Numbered from the stretch's first letter, positions 1-5,508 are shown. The stretch is DNA of 5,508 bases from Bacteroidales bacterium (GCA_029933755.1 JAOZNO010000285.1:1-5508), one strand, 5' to 3'. Numbers and translations are program-made. Notes: generated from the letters alone by a model not told the origin.

Positions 1-1
1 A

Positions 2-166
2 TGGAAAGATTACTTATTCACTTCATTTTTCTTAATTGTTATTTTGAGCTTTTTTTCTGAATATTTGTTTGAGACACAGTTGGGAATTACTTTTTTTGCC
101 TATTTTTATTCTTTATTATTTTTTAAACCTCAGGAATTTTCAAATAAAAAAAATCCTGTTAATTAA
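2..166 (+). CDS. C-terminal end of O-antigen ligase-like membrane protein (partial)
   Basis: The frame starting at base 2 is open from the window edge to TAA at 164-166 and gives 54 residues; the start lies outside the window. The peptide is strongly hydrophobic, with one membrane segment (about residues 4-19, rich in F, L, I, V), a polar turn containing S-E-Y-L-F-E-T-Q, a second hydrophobic stretch (F-F-A-Y-F-Y-S-L-L-F-F), and a short basic, Asn/Lys-rich tail. The pattern Ser-x-x-x-Glu-x-x-x-Glu-Thr-Gln-x-Gly followed by an aromatic membrane segment resembles, from memory, the end of Bacteroidota O-antigen ligase/polymerase (Wzy/WaaL) proteins. Two LPS-type glycosyltransferase genes follow on the same strand, 55 bases downstream, which fits. 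It could be another polytopic membrane protein. The coding call is firm; the family is moderately supported. Confidence 0.6.
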   Translation, partial: WKDYLFTSFFLIVILSFFSEYLFETQLGITFFAYFYSLLFFKPQEFSNKKNPVN

Positions 167-221
167 AAGAGTATAAAAATTTTAGTTTTATAAATTCTTT
201 AATTATATAATAAACGAGCGA

Positions 222-986
222 ATGAAAAATATTTCGGCCATAATAATTACATATAATGAGGAAAAAAATATTAAAAAATGTTTAGATTCGCTAAAAGGTG
301 TTGTTGATGAAATTGTGGTAGTTGATTCTTTTTCTAAAGATAAAACGAAGGAAATATGTTTGGAGTATAATGTTGCATTTTACCAAAATCCTTTTGAGGG
401 GTATTCGCAACAAAAAAACTATGCAAATTCACTGGCAAAAAATGAATATATTCTTTCTTTAGATGCAGATGAAGCCTTATCGCCTGAATTAAAAGAATCG
501 ATACTAATTGAAAAGAGAAAAGGTTTTCCAAGAAAAGCATATCAAATTAGTCGGTTGGTATTTTATTGTGGAAAAAAAATCAGATATACAGATTGGTATC
601 CTGATGTGAAGTTGCGTTTGTGGAAAAAGGAGCTTGGAAAATGGGAAGGCCTTTTGCATGAAAACGTACAATTAAAAGAAGATGTTAAGCCAATGTTGTT
701 AAAGGGCGATTTATATCATTATACTTTCCATACTATTAGTCAGCATATTGCACAGATAGATAAGTTTACTGAAATTGGTGCTCAGGCTGCTTTTCTGAAA
801 AATAAAAAAGTAAATATCGTTATGATTTATATTAAAAGTGAGTGGAAATTTATAAGCTCATTTTTTTTAAGACTGGGTTTTCTTGATGGCTATTACGGAT
901 ATGTTATTTGTAGGTTGTCAGCACAGGCAACTTTTATTAAATATATAAAACTTAGAGAATTAAATAAGGTAAGTGAAGCAAATTAG
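222..986 (+). CDS. Family 2 glycosyltransferase, WaaE/KdtX-like (LPS core type)
   Basis: A complete 254-residue inverting glycosyltransferase with a GT-A fold, predicted to transfer a sugar from a nucleotide-sugar to LPS core or another surface glycan on the cytoplasmic face of the inner membrane. The N-terminus has the family 2 opening A-I-I-I-T-Y-N-E-E (6-14), then D-E-I-V-V-V-D-S-F-S-x-D (29-40) for nucleotide binding. The metal-binding DxD is D81-A-D83. W-E-G-L-L-H-E (141-147) fits the catalytic-base region, and Y-P-D-x-K-L-R-L-W (126-134) is typical of the WaaE/KdtX subgroup. The hydrophobic C-terminal part (about 199-240, with F-L-D-G-Y-Y-G-Y) probably rests on the membrane. The length suits the subgroup. 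The start follows an A/T-rich leader with no clear Shine-Dalgarno and directly precedes the conserved fold. It overlaps the next gene by 14 bases, indicating one transcript. Donor and acceptor sugars cannot be told from sequence. Confidence 0.9.
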   Translation: MKNISAIIITYNEEKNIKKCLDSLKGVVDEIVVVDSFSKDKTKEICLEYNVAFYQNPFEGYSQQKNYANSLAKNEYILSLDADEALSPELKESILIEKRKGFPRKAYQISRLVFYCGKKIRYTDWYPDVKLRLWKKELGKWEGLLHENVQLKEDVKPMLLKGDLYHYTFHTISQHIAQIDKFTEIGAQAAFLKNKKVNIVMIYIKSEWKFISSFFLRLGFLDGYYGYVICRLSAQATFIKYIKLRELNKVSEAN

Positions 987-2007
987 ACGAATAATTATAA
1001 GTAGAACCGATAGTATAGGTGATGTGGTTTTGACCTTACCTATATGTGGTATTTTAAAAAATAAATTTCCGGAAGTTGAAATTTATTTTCTTGGTAAAAA
1101 CTATGTTAAAGCAATTGTTGAAACATCAGTTCATGTTGATTTGTTTGTAAGTTATGATGAAATACTAGCATTGACTGATGATGAGCAGGTAAATAAAATT
1201 AAAGAATTAAATGCTGATGTGCTAATACATGTTTTTCCGAATAAAAAAATAGCTAGGATAGCTAAAAGGGCAAAAATACCTGTTAGAATAGGAACAAGTC
1301 ACAGATTATTTCACTTATTTACATGTAATGAAAAAGTTACTTTTAGTAGAAAAAAATCTAACTTACACGAAGCACAGTTAAATACTAAGCTCTTAAAACC
1401 ATTAGGAATTATAAAAGATTATTCATTAGATGAACTTCCAGATTATTATGGCTTAGAAAAAATACCTGTTTTAAAACCGGAACTTTCAAAATTGATTAAA
1501 GCTGATAAATTTAATCTTATTCTTCATCCTAAATCGAAAGGTAGTGCAAGAGAATGGGGTGTAGAAAACTTTGACAAACTGATAAACTTATTAGCTAAAA
1601 GTGACTTTAATATATTTATTACAGGTACAGAACATGAGGGGGAATTAATTCGACCTTTAATTGAAAAAAATAAAAGTTTGATTACGGACTTAACTGGGAA
1701 AATGAGTCTTACTGATTTGGTCGCTTTTATCAGCAAATCGGATGGTTTATTAGCTGCAAGTACAGGGCCATTACATATTGCAGCTGCATTAGGAATTAAT
1801 GCTATTGGCATATATGCACCAATGATACCTATTCATCCTGGAAGGTGGGCTCCAATTGGCAAACATGCTCATTATCTTGTGATTAATAAAAAGTGTGAAA
1901 AATGCAGAAAAGGCGGAGCATGTGATTGTATAATGGAAATTCGGCCTGAAGACATTGCAGCAAAATTCAAAAATATGCTTAGTAGTTATTTGTTTACAGC
2001 TCCTTAG
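973..2007 (+). CDS. Family 9 glycosyltransferase (heptosyltransferase-like)
   Basis: A complete 344-residue GT-B glycosyltransferase of family 9, the group of ADP-heptose:LPS heptosyltransferases, acting in the cytoplasm at the inner membrane. The N-terminal acceptor domain opens with I-I-I-S-R-T-D-S-I-G-D-V-V-L-T-L-P (7-23); D13 matches the catalytic Asp position of the family and G16-D17 is the conserved GD. The C-terminal donor domain has L-H-P-K-S-K-G-S-A-R-E-W (184-195) and S-T-G-P-L-H-I-A-A-A-L-G (263-274), the nucleotide-sugar-binding signature. Four cysteines (C308, C311, C317, C319) lie near the end. The start is GTG at 973: an in-frame TAA lies directly before it at 970-972, and the conserved domain begins within seven residues, so no other start fits. 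The start lies inside the end of the upstream glycosyltransferase gene, which suggests translational coupling. Whether the sugar is heptose is not shown by the sequence. Confidence 0.92.
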   Translation: MKQIRRIIISRTDSIGDVVLTLPICGILKNKFPEVEIYFLGKNYVKAIVETSVHVDLFVSYDEILALTDDEQVNKIKELNADVLIHVFPNKKIARIAKRAKIPVRIGTSHRLFHLFTCNEKVTFSRKKSNLHEAQLNTKLLKPLGIIKDYSLDELPDYYGLEKIPVLKPELSKLIKADKFNLILHPKSKGSAREWGVENFDKLINLLAKSDFNIFITGTEHEGELIRPLIEKNKSLITDLTGKMSLTDLVAFISKSDGLLAASTGPLHIAAALGINAIGIYAPMIPIHPGRWAPIGKHAHYLVINKKCEKCRKGGACDCIMEIRPEDIAAKFKNMLSSYLFTAP

Positions 2008-2023
2008 CTCCTAAGTGCTTTTT
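1998..2023 (+). terminator. Possible weak terminator at the convergent gene ends
   Basis: CTTAG (2003-2007) and CTAAG (2011-2015) form a 5-bp stem with a 3-base loop. AGC (1998-2000) can also pair with GCT (2017-2019) across a small internal bulge, and a run of five T (2019-2023) follows. This is the arrangement of an intrinsic terminator for the glycosyltransferase transcript, but the stem is short and AT-rich. It lies across the glycosyltransferase stop codon and inside the 3' end of the opposing small gene. There is no T-run in the other direction. Confidence 0.3.
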
Positions 2024-2342
2024 CAAGCTGGGTTTTAAAATCCGGCATTTTTTCTTTTATTGCTTTCCATATTTCATCAGGGTCAAATCCGAGATATATA
2101 CTGATAATATTAGATTTGTTTTCTTTTATTTTGTACCAGTCAACGGTATTAAACTTTTCTTTGATTTCAGGTTTGATTTTAGTGTCCATTTCTGCAATAA
2201 CCACAAGGTTCATTTTTATTGCATCCCAAGCCATTTGGTTTGAAGTCATATCATGAACACTGTTCATATCTTCAGTGAATTTTTGAATTTTTTGAATTGC
2301 CTCGTATAAGGTTTTCACTTTTAATAATTCTTCTTTAATCAT
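2004..2342 (-). CDS. HepT-like (DUF86, HEPN-fold) protein with a degenerate active site
   Basis: A complete 112-residue, mostly helical protein resembling the DUF86/HepT group of HEPN proteins, usually the ribonuclease toxin of HepT-MntA pairs. The family block (a Trp, then I-x-G-M-R-N-x-x-x-H-x-Y-x-G-I-D-x-x-x-I-W) aligns here as W69-Y-K-I-K-E-N-K76-S-N-I-I-S81-I-Y83-L-G-F-D-P-D-E-I-W92. The catalytic Arg of the R-x4-H motif is thus Lys76 and the His is Ser81; the usual Asn after the Arg is Ser77. The tyrosine two residues past the His position, which the antitoxin AMPylates in the Shewanella system, is kept (Tyr83). RNase activity is therefore unlikely. No MNT nucleotidyltransferase gene is adjacent. 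The start is 10 bases after the aspS stop with no Shine-Dalgarno, so it is probably co-transcribed with aspS. Its stop overlaps that of the convergent glycosyltransferase gene. Family assignment is by motif memory. Confidence 0.75.
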   Translation of the reverse strand: MIKEELLKVKTLYEAIQKIQKFTEDMNSVHDMTSNQMAWDAIKMNLVVIAEMDTKIKPEIKEKFNTVDWYKIKENKSNIISIYLGFDPDEIWKAIKEKMPDFKTQLEKALRS

Positions 2343-2352
2343 TAGAAATATT

Positions 2353-4107
2353 TTAAGTTGTTGGACTTATTTTTAAATTAAGATCATTTAACTGGGCATT
2401 GTCAATTGGTGCCGGAGCATCAATCATAATATCTCTACCTGTATTATTTTTTGGAAAAGCAATTACATCACGTATTGAGTCTGAACCATTTAACAGGGCT
2501 ACCCATCGGTCAAGGCCAAAAGCTGCACCGCCATGAGGTGGTGCACCATATTTAAATGCTTCCATTAAAAAGCCAAATTGTGCTTCAGATTCTTCAGGTG
2601 TAAAACCCAATAAATCAAACATCTTATGTTGAAGCTCGTTATCATATATGCGAATAGAACCACCACCAACTTCTACTCCATTTACTACAAAGTCATAAGC
2701 ATTAGCTCTTACTTTTCCAGGAGCAGTATCCATAAGTTCAAGGTCTTCTGCTTTGGGCGAAGTAAATGGATGATGCATTGCATGAAAACGTTTTGAATCC
2801 TCATCCCATTCTAATAGAGGGAAATCAACAACCCATAGTGGAACAAAATTATCTTTTTTACGTAAACCTAATCGATCACCCATCTCAAGTCTAAGCTCAT
2901 TAAGGGCATTTAAACTATTTGATTTTTCACCTGAGATAACTAATAATAAATCACCGGGTTTAGCATCAAATACTTTTGCCCACTCTTTTAAATCTTCCTG
3001 ACTGTAAAACTTGTCTACTGATGATTTAAATGTACCATCTTCATTGTATTTTGCATAAATCAATCCTTTTGCACCAATTTGCGGCTTTTTAACAAAATCG
3101 ATTAGTTTATCTAATTGTTTTCTAGAGTAGTTTGAAGCACCTTCAACACAAATTCCTCCAACATATTCAGCATCGTCAAAAACTTTAAAACCTCTATTTT
3201 GAGTAACTGAATTAAGTTGATGAATTTTCATTCCAAAACGTAAATCAGGTTTGTCTGAACCATACGTGTTTATAGCTTCTTCATAGCTCATTATCGGAAA
3301 ATCACCTTCGAACTCAATCCCTTTAATCGTTTTGAAAATATATTTAGCCATTTCCGAAAACATCTTAATTACATCGTCCTGAGTTACAAATGACATTTCG
3401 CAATCAATTTGTGTAAATTCAGGTTGACGATCTGCACGGAAATCTTCATCACGAAAGCATTTTACAATTTGATAATACCTGTCAAGCCCACCCACCATAA
3501 AAAGTTGTTTAAAAACCTGTGGCGATTGTGGTAATGCATAAAACGAACCAGGGCTTAAGCGAGAAGGTACCACAAAATCACGAGCACCTTCAGGGGTTGA
3601 TTTAATAAGATAGGGAGTTTCAGCTTCAATAAATTCTTTGCTATCTAAATAATCACGAACTGCTTTTGAAACTTTGTGCCTAAGAATTAAAGCATTACGT
3701 ACCGGATTTCTGCGGATATCCAAATAACGGTATTTCATACGTAGTTCCTCACCTCCATCTGATTCATCTTCAATAGTAAAAGGCGGCGTTTCCGAGGCTT
3801 TAATAATTTCTAGTTTTTCAACAATTATTTCAATATCACCCGTTTGCATATCCGGGTTTTTGCTGCTTCGTTCAACTACTTTCCCTTCTGCCTTAATTAC
3901 AAATTCGCGGCCTAATTTTGTTGCAGCTTCTGCAAGTTTCGTATTTTTCTCCAAATCAAAAACCAATTGTGTAATACCATAACGGTCTCGTAAATCAATG
4001 AAGGTCATTCCTCCAAGTTTTCTAATTTTTTGTACCCATCCGCTAAGGGTAATGTTTTCATTTACGTTTTCAATTTTTAATTCGCCACAGTGGTGTGTTC
4101 TATACAT
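2353..4107 (-). CDS. aspS: Aspartyl-tRNA synthetase, bacterial type
   Basis: A complete 584-residue cytoplasmic class II synthetase, close to the E. coli length of 590, that charges tRNA-Asp with aspartate using ATP. The N-terminal OB-fold anticodon-binding domain covers about 1-105 (T-L-S-G-W-V at 20-25, F-I-D-L-R-D-R at 36-42). The catalytic domain contains the aspartate-site loop T-P-E-G-A-R (171-176), motif 2 F-R-D-E-D-F-R-A-D-R-Q-P-E-F (218-231) and motif 3 G-A-A-F-G-L-D-R (527-534, Arg534 contacting ATP). The bacterial-type GAD insertion lies between motifs 2 and 3 (about 285-415). Leu31 sits where discriminating AspRS enzymes have Leu and non-discriminating ones have His, so this enzyme probably charges only tRNA-Asp; that is inference from one position. 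The ATG at 4107 starts the usual M-x-R-T-x-x-C-G opening. A HepT-like gene follows after 10 bases. No strong promoter is visible; a weak TATATTTT (4320-4327, - strand) is the best candidate. Confidence 0.98.
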   Translation of the reverse strand: MYRTHHCGELKIENVNENITLSGWVQKIRKLGGMTFIDLRDRYGITQLVFDLEKNTKLAEAATKLGREFVIKAEGKVVERSSKNPDMQTGDIEIIVEKLEIIKASETPPFTIEDESDGGEELRMKYRYLDIRRNPVRNALILRHKVSKAVRDYLDSKEFIEAETPYLIKSTPEGARDFVVPSRLSPGSFYALPQSPQVFKQLFMVGGLDRYYQIVKCFRDEDFRADRQPEFTQIDCEMSFVTQDDVIKMFSEMAKYIFKTIKGIEFEGDFPIMSYEEAINTYGSDKPDLRFGMKIHQLNSVTQNRGFKVFDDAEYVGGICVEGASNYSRKQLDKLIDFVKKPQIGAKGLIYAKYNEDGTFKSSVDKFYSQEDLKEWAKVFDAKPGDLLLVISGEKSNSLNALNELRLEMGDRLGLRKKDNFVPLWVVDFPLLEWDEDSKRFHAMHHPFTSPKAEDLELMDTAPGKVRANAYDFVVNGVEVGGGSIRIYDNELQHKMFDLLGFTPEESEAQFGFLMEAFKYGAPPHGGAAFGLDRWVALLNGSDSIRDVIAFPKNNTGRDIMIDAPAPIDNAQLNDLNLKISPTT

Positions 4108-4175
4108 AATATATATTGTTATATTGTTCGCTTCGGTTAGCTCAGCAACCCATTTAAAAGGTGTTTAGAAATTGG

Positions 4176-4239
4176 CAGTAGACAGTCTCCGGTATGCAGT
4201 ATCTTTGTAAATATACTTACTGTAAGCTGAGGACTGTTC
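4176..4239 (+). repeat. Inverted pair of degenerate 7-base tandem repeats forming a long hairpin
   Basis: The left block has four units on an exact 7-base period: CAGTAGA (4176), CAGTCTC (4183), CGGTATG (4190) and CAGTATC (4197). The right block has three units of the reverse-complement core on the same period: ACTGTAA (4219), GCTGAGG (4226) and ACTGTTC (4233). As + strand RNA, 4183-4200 pairs with 4219-4236 over 18 positions with 12 Watson-Crick pairs, 4 G-U pairs and 2 mismatches (4189/4230 and 4194/4225), around an 18-base loop. Two more pairs (4182/4237 and 4181/4238) extend it. Heptad repeats built on CAGT/ACTG occur, as I recall, in intergenic DNA of many Bacteroidota genomes; their function is not known to me. 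This copy looks eroded. Confidence 0.7.
4200..4207 (+). promoter_or_regulatory. Candidate -7 promoter box TATCTTTG
   Basis: This is an exact match to the Bacteroidota primary-sigma -7 consensus TAnnTTTG, pointing toward the lipoprotein gene. The nearest upstream TTG (4172-4174) leaves 25 bases, wider than the usual 19-21, so a proper -33 box is missing. Transcription from here would give a leader of roughly 245 bases. The box begins on the last base of the left hairpin arm and runs into the loop. Confidence 0.35.
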
Positions 4240-4352
4240 TCGTTTCAAAATCGTAAAACACTTAAAAAAATTATAAAATGCTAACTAAATAGATATGTTC
4301 TTATTAACTTTTGGCTGCGAAAATATAAAAAAATAGTGAAAACTAATGATTT

Positions 4353-4360
4353 TAGTTTTG
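4353..4360 (+). promoter_or_regulatory. Candidate -7 promoter box TAGTTTTG for the lipoprotein gene
   Basis: This exactly matches TAnnTTTG and lies 100 bases before the lipoprotein start, a more ordinary distance than the box at 4200. No TTG or TTTG is seen at the expected -33 position (about 4330-4334), where the sequence is A-rich. A short inverted repeat, TTTGG-ACAA-CCAAA (4369-4382), lies just downstream near the expected transcription start and could be an operator or a small leader hairpin. Confidence 0.4.
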
Positions 4361-4460
4361 GCAAGGGGTTTGGACAACCAAAATAAATGTATTCTAAAAA
4401 TGCATATTTATAGTATCAAATAATTTTTTATTTTACAAAAATTTAAATTGAAAAAATAGT

Positions 4461-5378
4461 ATGAATAAGTTTATTCTAATTTTAATAGTCATTTTTGGCT
4501 TATCATGTACAAGTTCAAACAATGATAAAGTAGTTGTAGATTTTTCAGATACAATTACAATAGAACAAGATACAAGTGTTTTGGGGTCTAAAATTGTGTA
4601 TATTGCCATTGCTTCAATGACCTCACCCAAGGAGACTTATATTTATTATAGTGATTTAATAAATTATATTTCGAAAAAAGTAGGACATAAGATTTATATT
4701 AAACAAAAGAAAACTTATGAAGAAGTAAATATTCTTTTAGAAAATTCGGAAGTTGATTTTGCATTTATTTGTTCCGGAGCATTTGTTGACGAATACAAAC
4801 AGGGAAAAATTAAATTATTAGTGGCTCCCGAAATTGAAAAAAAAGTATCTTATCATGCTTATATAATTACCCAAAAGGACTCAGAGATTAATAAGTTTGA
4901 AGATTTTGAGAATAAAAGTTTTGCTTTTACAGATCCCCTGTCAAATACAGGGCGGTTATATCCTTTAAAAAAACTGGCTGTGCTCAAAGAAACGGAACAG
5001 GAATTTTTCTTGAAAACAATGTATACTTATGGTCATGATATTTCAATTCAAATGGTTAACCGTGGAATAGTTGATGGTGCATCGGTTCATGGATTAATTT
5101 TTCAGTATTTATCACAGTATCATCCAGAAAGAGTAAAAAATATAAAGATTATTGAAAAATCTGAAACATTTGGAATGCCACCTGTTGTAACACCAATATT
5201 TTTAAAGAAAAAGTGTTTTGATAAGTATCAGAAAATATTTATGAACTTGCACAATGATAGCATTGGCAGAAAGATATTAGATAAACTTAATATTGATAAA
5301 TTTGTTTCAGTTAATGATTCAATATATAATAGTGTTTTCCAATTAAAAGAATTTATTGAAAATGAAAGCTCAAAATAG
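4461..5378 (+). CDS. PhnD-like periplasmic substrate-binding lipoprotein
   Basis: A complete 305-residue lipoprotein of the PhnD/transferrin-like periplasmic binding fold, predicted to bind a small ligand in the periplasm. The N-terminus is a lipoprotein signal: M-N-K, a hydrophobic stretch (4-13) and the lipobox G-L-S-C with acylated Cys16. A Ser/Asp-rich linker leads to a binding domain from about residue 45. Family landmarks are E-V-D-F-A-F-I-C-S-G-A-F-V (97-109), Y-H-A-Y-I-I-T-Q-K-D-S-E-I (131-143), F-A-F-T-D-P-L-S-N-T-G-R-L (154-166) and Y-G-H-D...G-I-V-D-G-A-S-V-H-G (190-211). The last three resemble PhnD ligand-loop positions, but the ligand cannot be named; the family covers phosphonate and phosphite binding as well as sensor domains such as that of TtrS. 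No Shine-Dalgarno precedes the ATG, only A-rich sequence. The gene overlaps the next, a membrane sensor-like protein, by 17 bases, and no ABC permease or ATPase is visible, which favours a sensing role. Confidence 0.85.
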   Translation: MNKFILILIVIFGLSCTSSNNDKVVVDFSDTITIEQDTSVLGSKIVYIAIASMTSPKETYIYYSDLINYISKKVGHKIYIKQKKTYEEVNILLENSEVDFAFICSGAFVDEYKQGKIKLLVAPEIEKKVSYHAYIITQKDSEINKFEDFENKSFAFTDPLSNTGRLYPLKKLAVLKETEQEFFLKTMYTYGHDISIQMVNRGIVDGASVHGLIFQYLSQYHPERVKNIKIIEKSETFGMPPVVTPIFLKKKCFDKYQKIFMNLHNDSIGRKILDKLNIDKFVSVNDSIYNSVFQLKEFIENESSK

Positions 5379-5508
5379 GATTATTAAACTTCCGCTTTTT
5401 TGGAAATTTACGATTATATCGACAATTGTTGTGGTACTTTTTGGGTCAATAAATATTTATTTATTATGGACTTCGGTATATAAATCTTTTGAAAAGGAAA
5501 TTGATAAT
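5362..5508 (+). CDS. N-terminus of a membrane-anchored protein, probably a sensor kinase (partial)
   Basis: An open frame from ATG at 5362 runs to the window edge, giving 49 residues with no stop. It starts with a short basic cytoplasmic part (K2, R6, K9, K15), then one membrane segment at about residues 17-36 (I-I-S-T-I-V-V-V-L-F-G through Y-L-L-W). A charged, helix-like stretch follows (Y-K-S-F-E-K-E-I-D). This is the usual beginning of sensor histidine kinases and related receptors whose periplasmic domain follows the first membrane helix. The start lies inside the preceding lipoprotein gene in another frame (17-base overlap), so the two are probably translated together. The kinase, HAMP or PAS parts would lie beyond the window, so the function is inferred from topology and context only. 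It could also be a methyl-accepting or cyclase receptor. Confidence 0.65.
   Translation, partial: MKAQNRIIKLPLFWKFTIISTIVVVLFGSINIYLLWTSVYKSFEKEIDN

Larger units (their letters stand above)
4108..4460. other. Divergent intergenic region between aspS and the lipoprotein gene
   Basis: These 353 bases hold no convincing gene on either strand. The content is a pair of inverted heptad-repeat blocks forming a hairpin (4176-4239), two matches to the Bacteroidota -7 promoter box pointing right (4200-4207 and 4353-4360), and a small inverted repeat (4369-4382). The rest is very AT-rich. A tRNA-like string at 4135-4145 does not extend to a tRNA. Confidence 0.8.

Noticed and set aside
1..60. ATG at base 1 opening a 19-codon frame
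   Set aside because: It ends at TGA at 58-60, while the frame one base over is open from the edge to 166 and encodes a plausible membrane-protein tail.
1524..1811. Open frame of 95 codons on the - strand inside the family 9 glycosyltransferase gene
   Set aside because: It is antisense to the conserved donor domain, and its composition mirrors the real gene; no independent evidence for it.
2353..4107. Non-discriminating AspRS serving an indirect Asn-tRNA route
   Set aside because: The position that is His in non-discriminating bacterial enzymes is Leu31 here, which points to the discriminating form.
4135..4145. tRNA-like string GGTTAGCTCAG, similar to a tRNA D-arm
   Set aside because: No acceptor stem, anticodon arm or T-arm (GGTTCGAATCC-like) follows at the right distance, and the bases after it do not form the D-loop.
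4176..4239. Short CRISPR array
   Set aside because: The units are 7 bases long without spacers and the two blocks are in opposite orientation; there are no cas genes nearby.
4433..4630. Open frame of 65 codons on the - strand
   Set aside because: It lies over the start of the clear lipoprotein gene, has no recognisable family features and looks like a chance frame in AT-rich DNA.
4461..5378. Phosphonate ABC transporter component (phnD proper)
   Set aside because: The fold is PhnD-like, but no permease or ATPase gene adjoins and the next gene starts like a sensor, so the gene name is not justified.

Overview
The window is AT-rich with adenine-rich, Shine-Dalgarno-poor start regions, TAnnTTTG-type promoter boxes and bacterial-type proteins. 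Together these suggest a chromosome segment from a member of the Bacteroidota. That assignment is an inference from style and protein character; no database search was possible.

Left part (1-2007, + strand): the end of a surface-polysaccharide / lipopolysaccharide (LPS) locus. It holds the C-terminal tail of a hydrophobic membrane protein that looks like an O-antigen ligase (Wzy/WaaL-type), then a family 2 glycosyltransferase of the WaaE/KdtX type, then a family 9 (heptosyltransferase-like) glycosyltransferase. The last two overlap by 14 bases. The set would build and transfer LPS core or O-antigen sugars at the inner membrane.

Middle part (2004-4107, - strand): aspS (aspartyl-tRNA synthetase, complete, 584 residues), followed after 10 bases by a small HepT-like (DUF86, HEPN-fold) protein whose catalytic Arg and His are replaced. 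The small gene converges on the family 9 glycosyltransferase gene, and the two stop codons overlap.

Intergenic region (4108-4460): 353 bases between divergent genes. It contains an inverted pair of 7-base-periodic repeats (CAGTnnn x4, then ACTGnnn x3) that fold into a long imperfect hairpin, better on the + strand RNA than on the - strand. It also contains two good matches to the Bacteroidota -7 promoter box, both pointing right.

Right part (4461-5508, + strand): a PhnD-like periplasmic binding protein made as a lipoprotein, overlapping by 17 bases the start of a membrane-anchored protein that looks like a sensor kinase (cut by the window edge). No permease or ATPase gene is visible, so this pair is more likely a two-piece ligand-sensing system than a transporter. 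It is the most interesting unit here.
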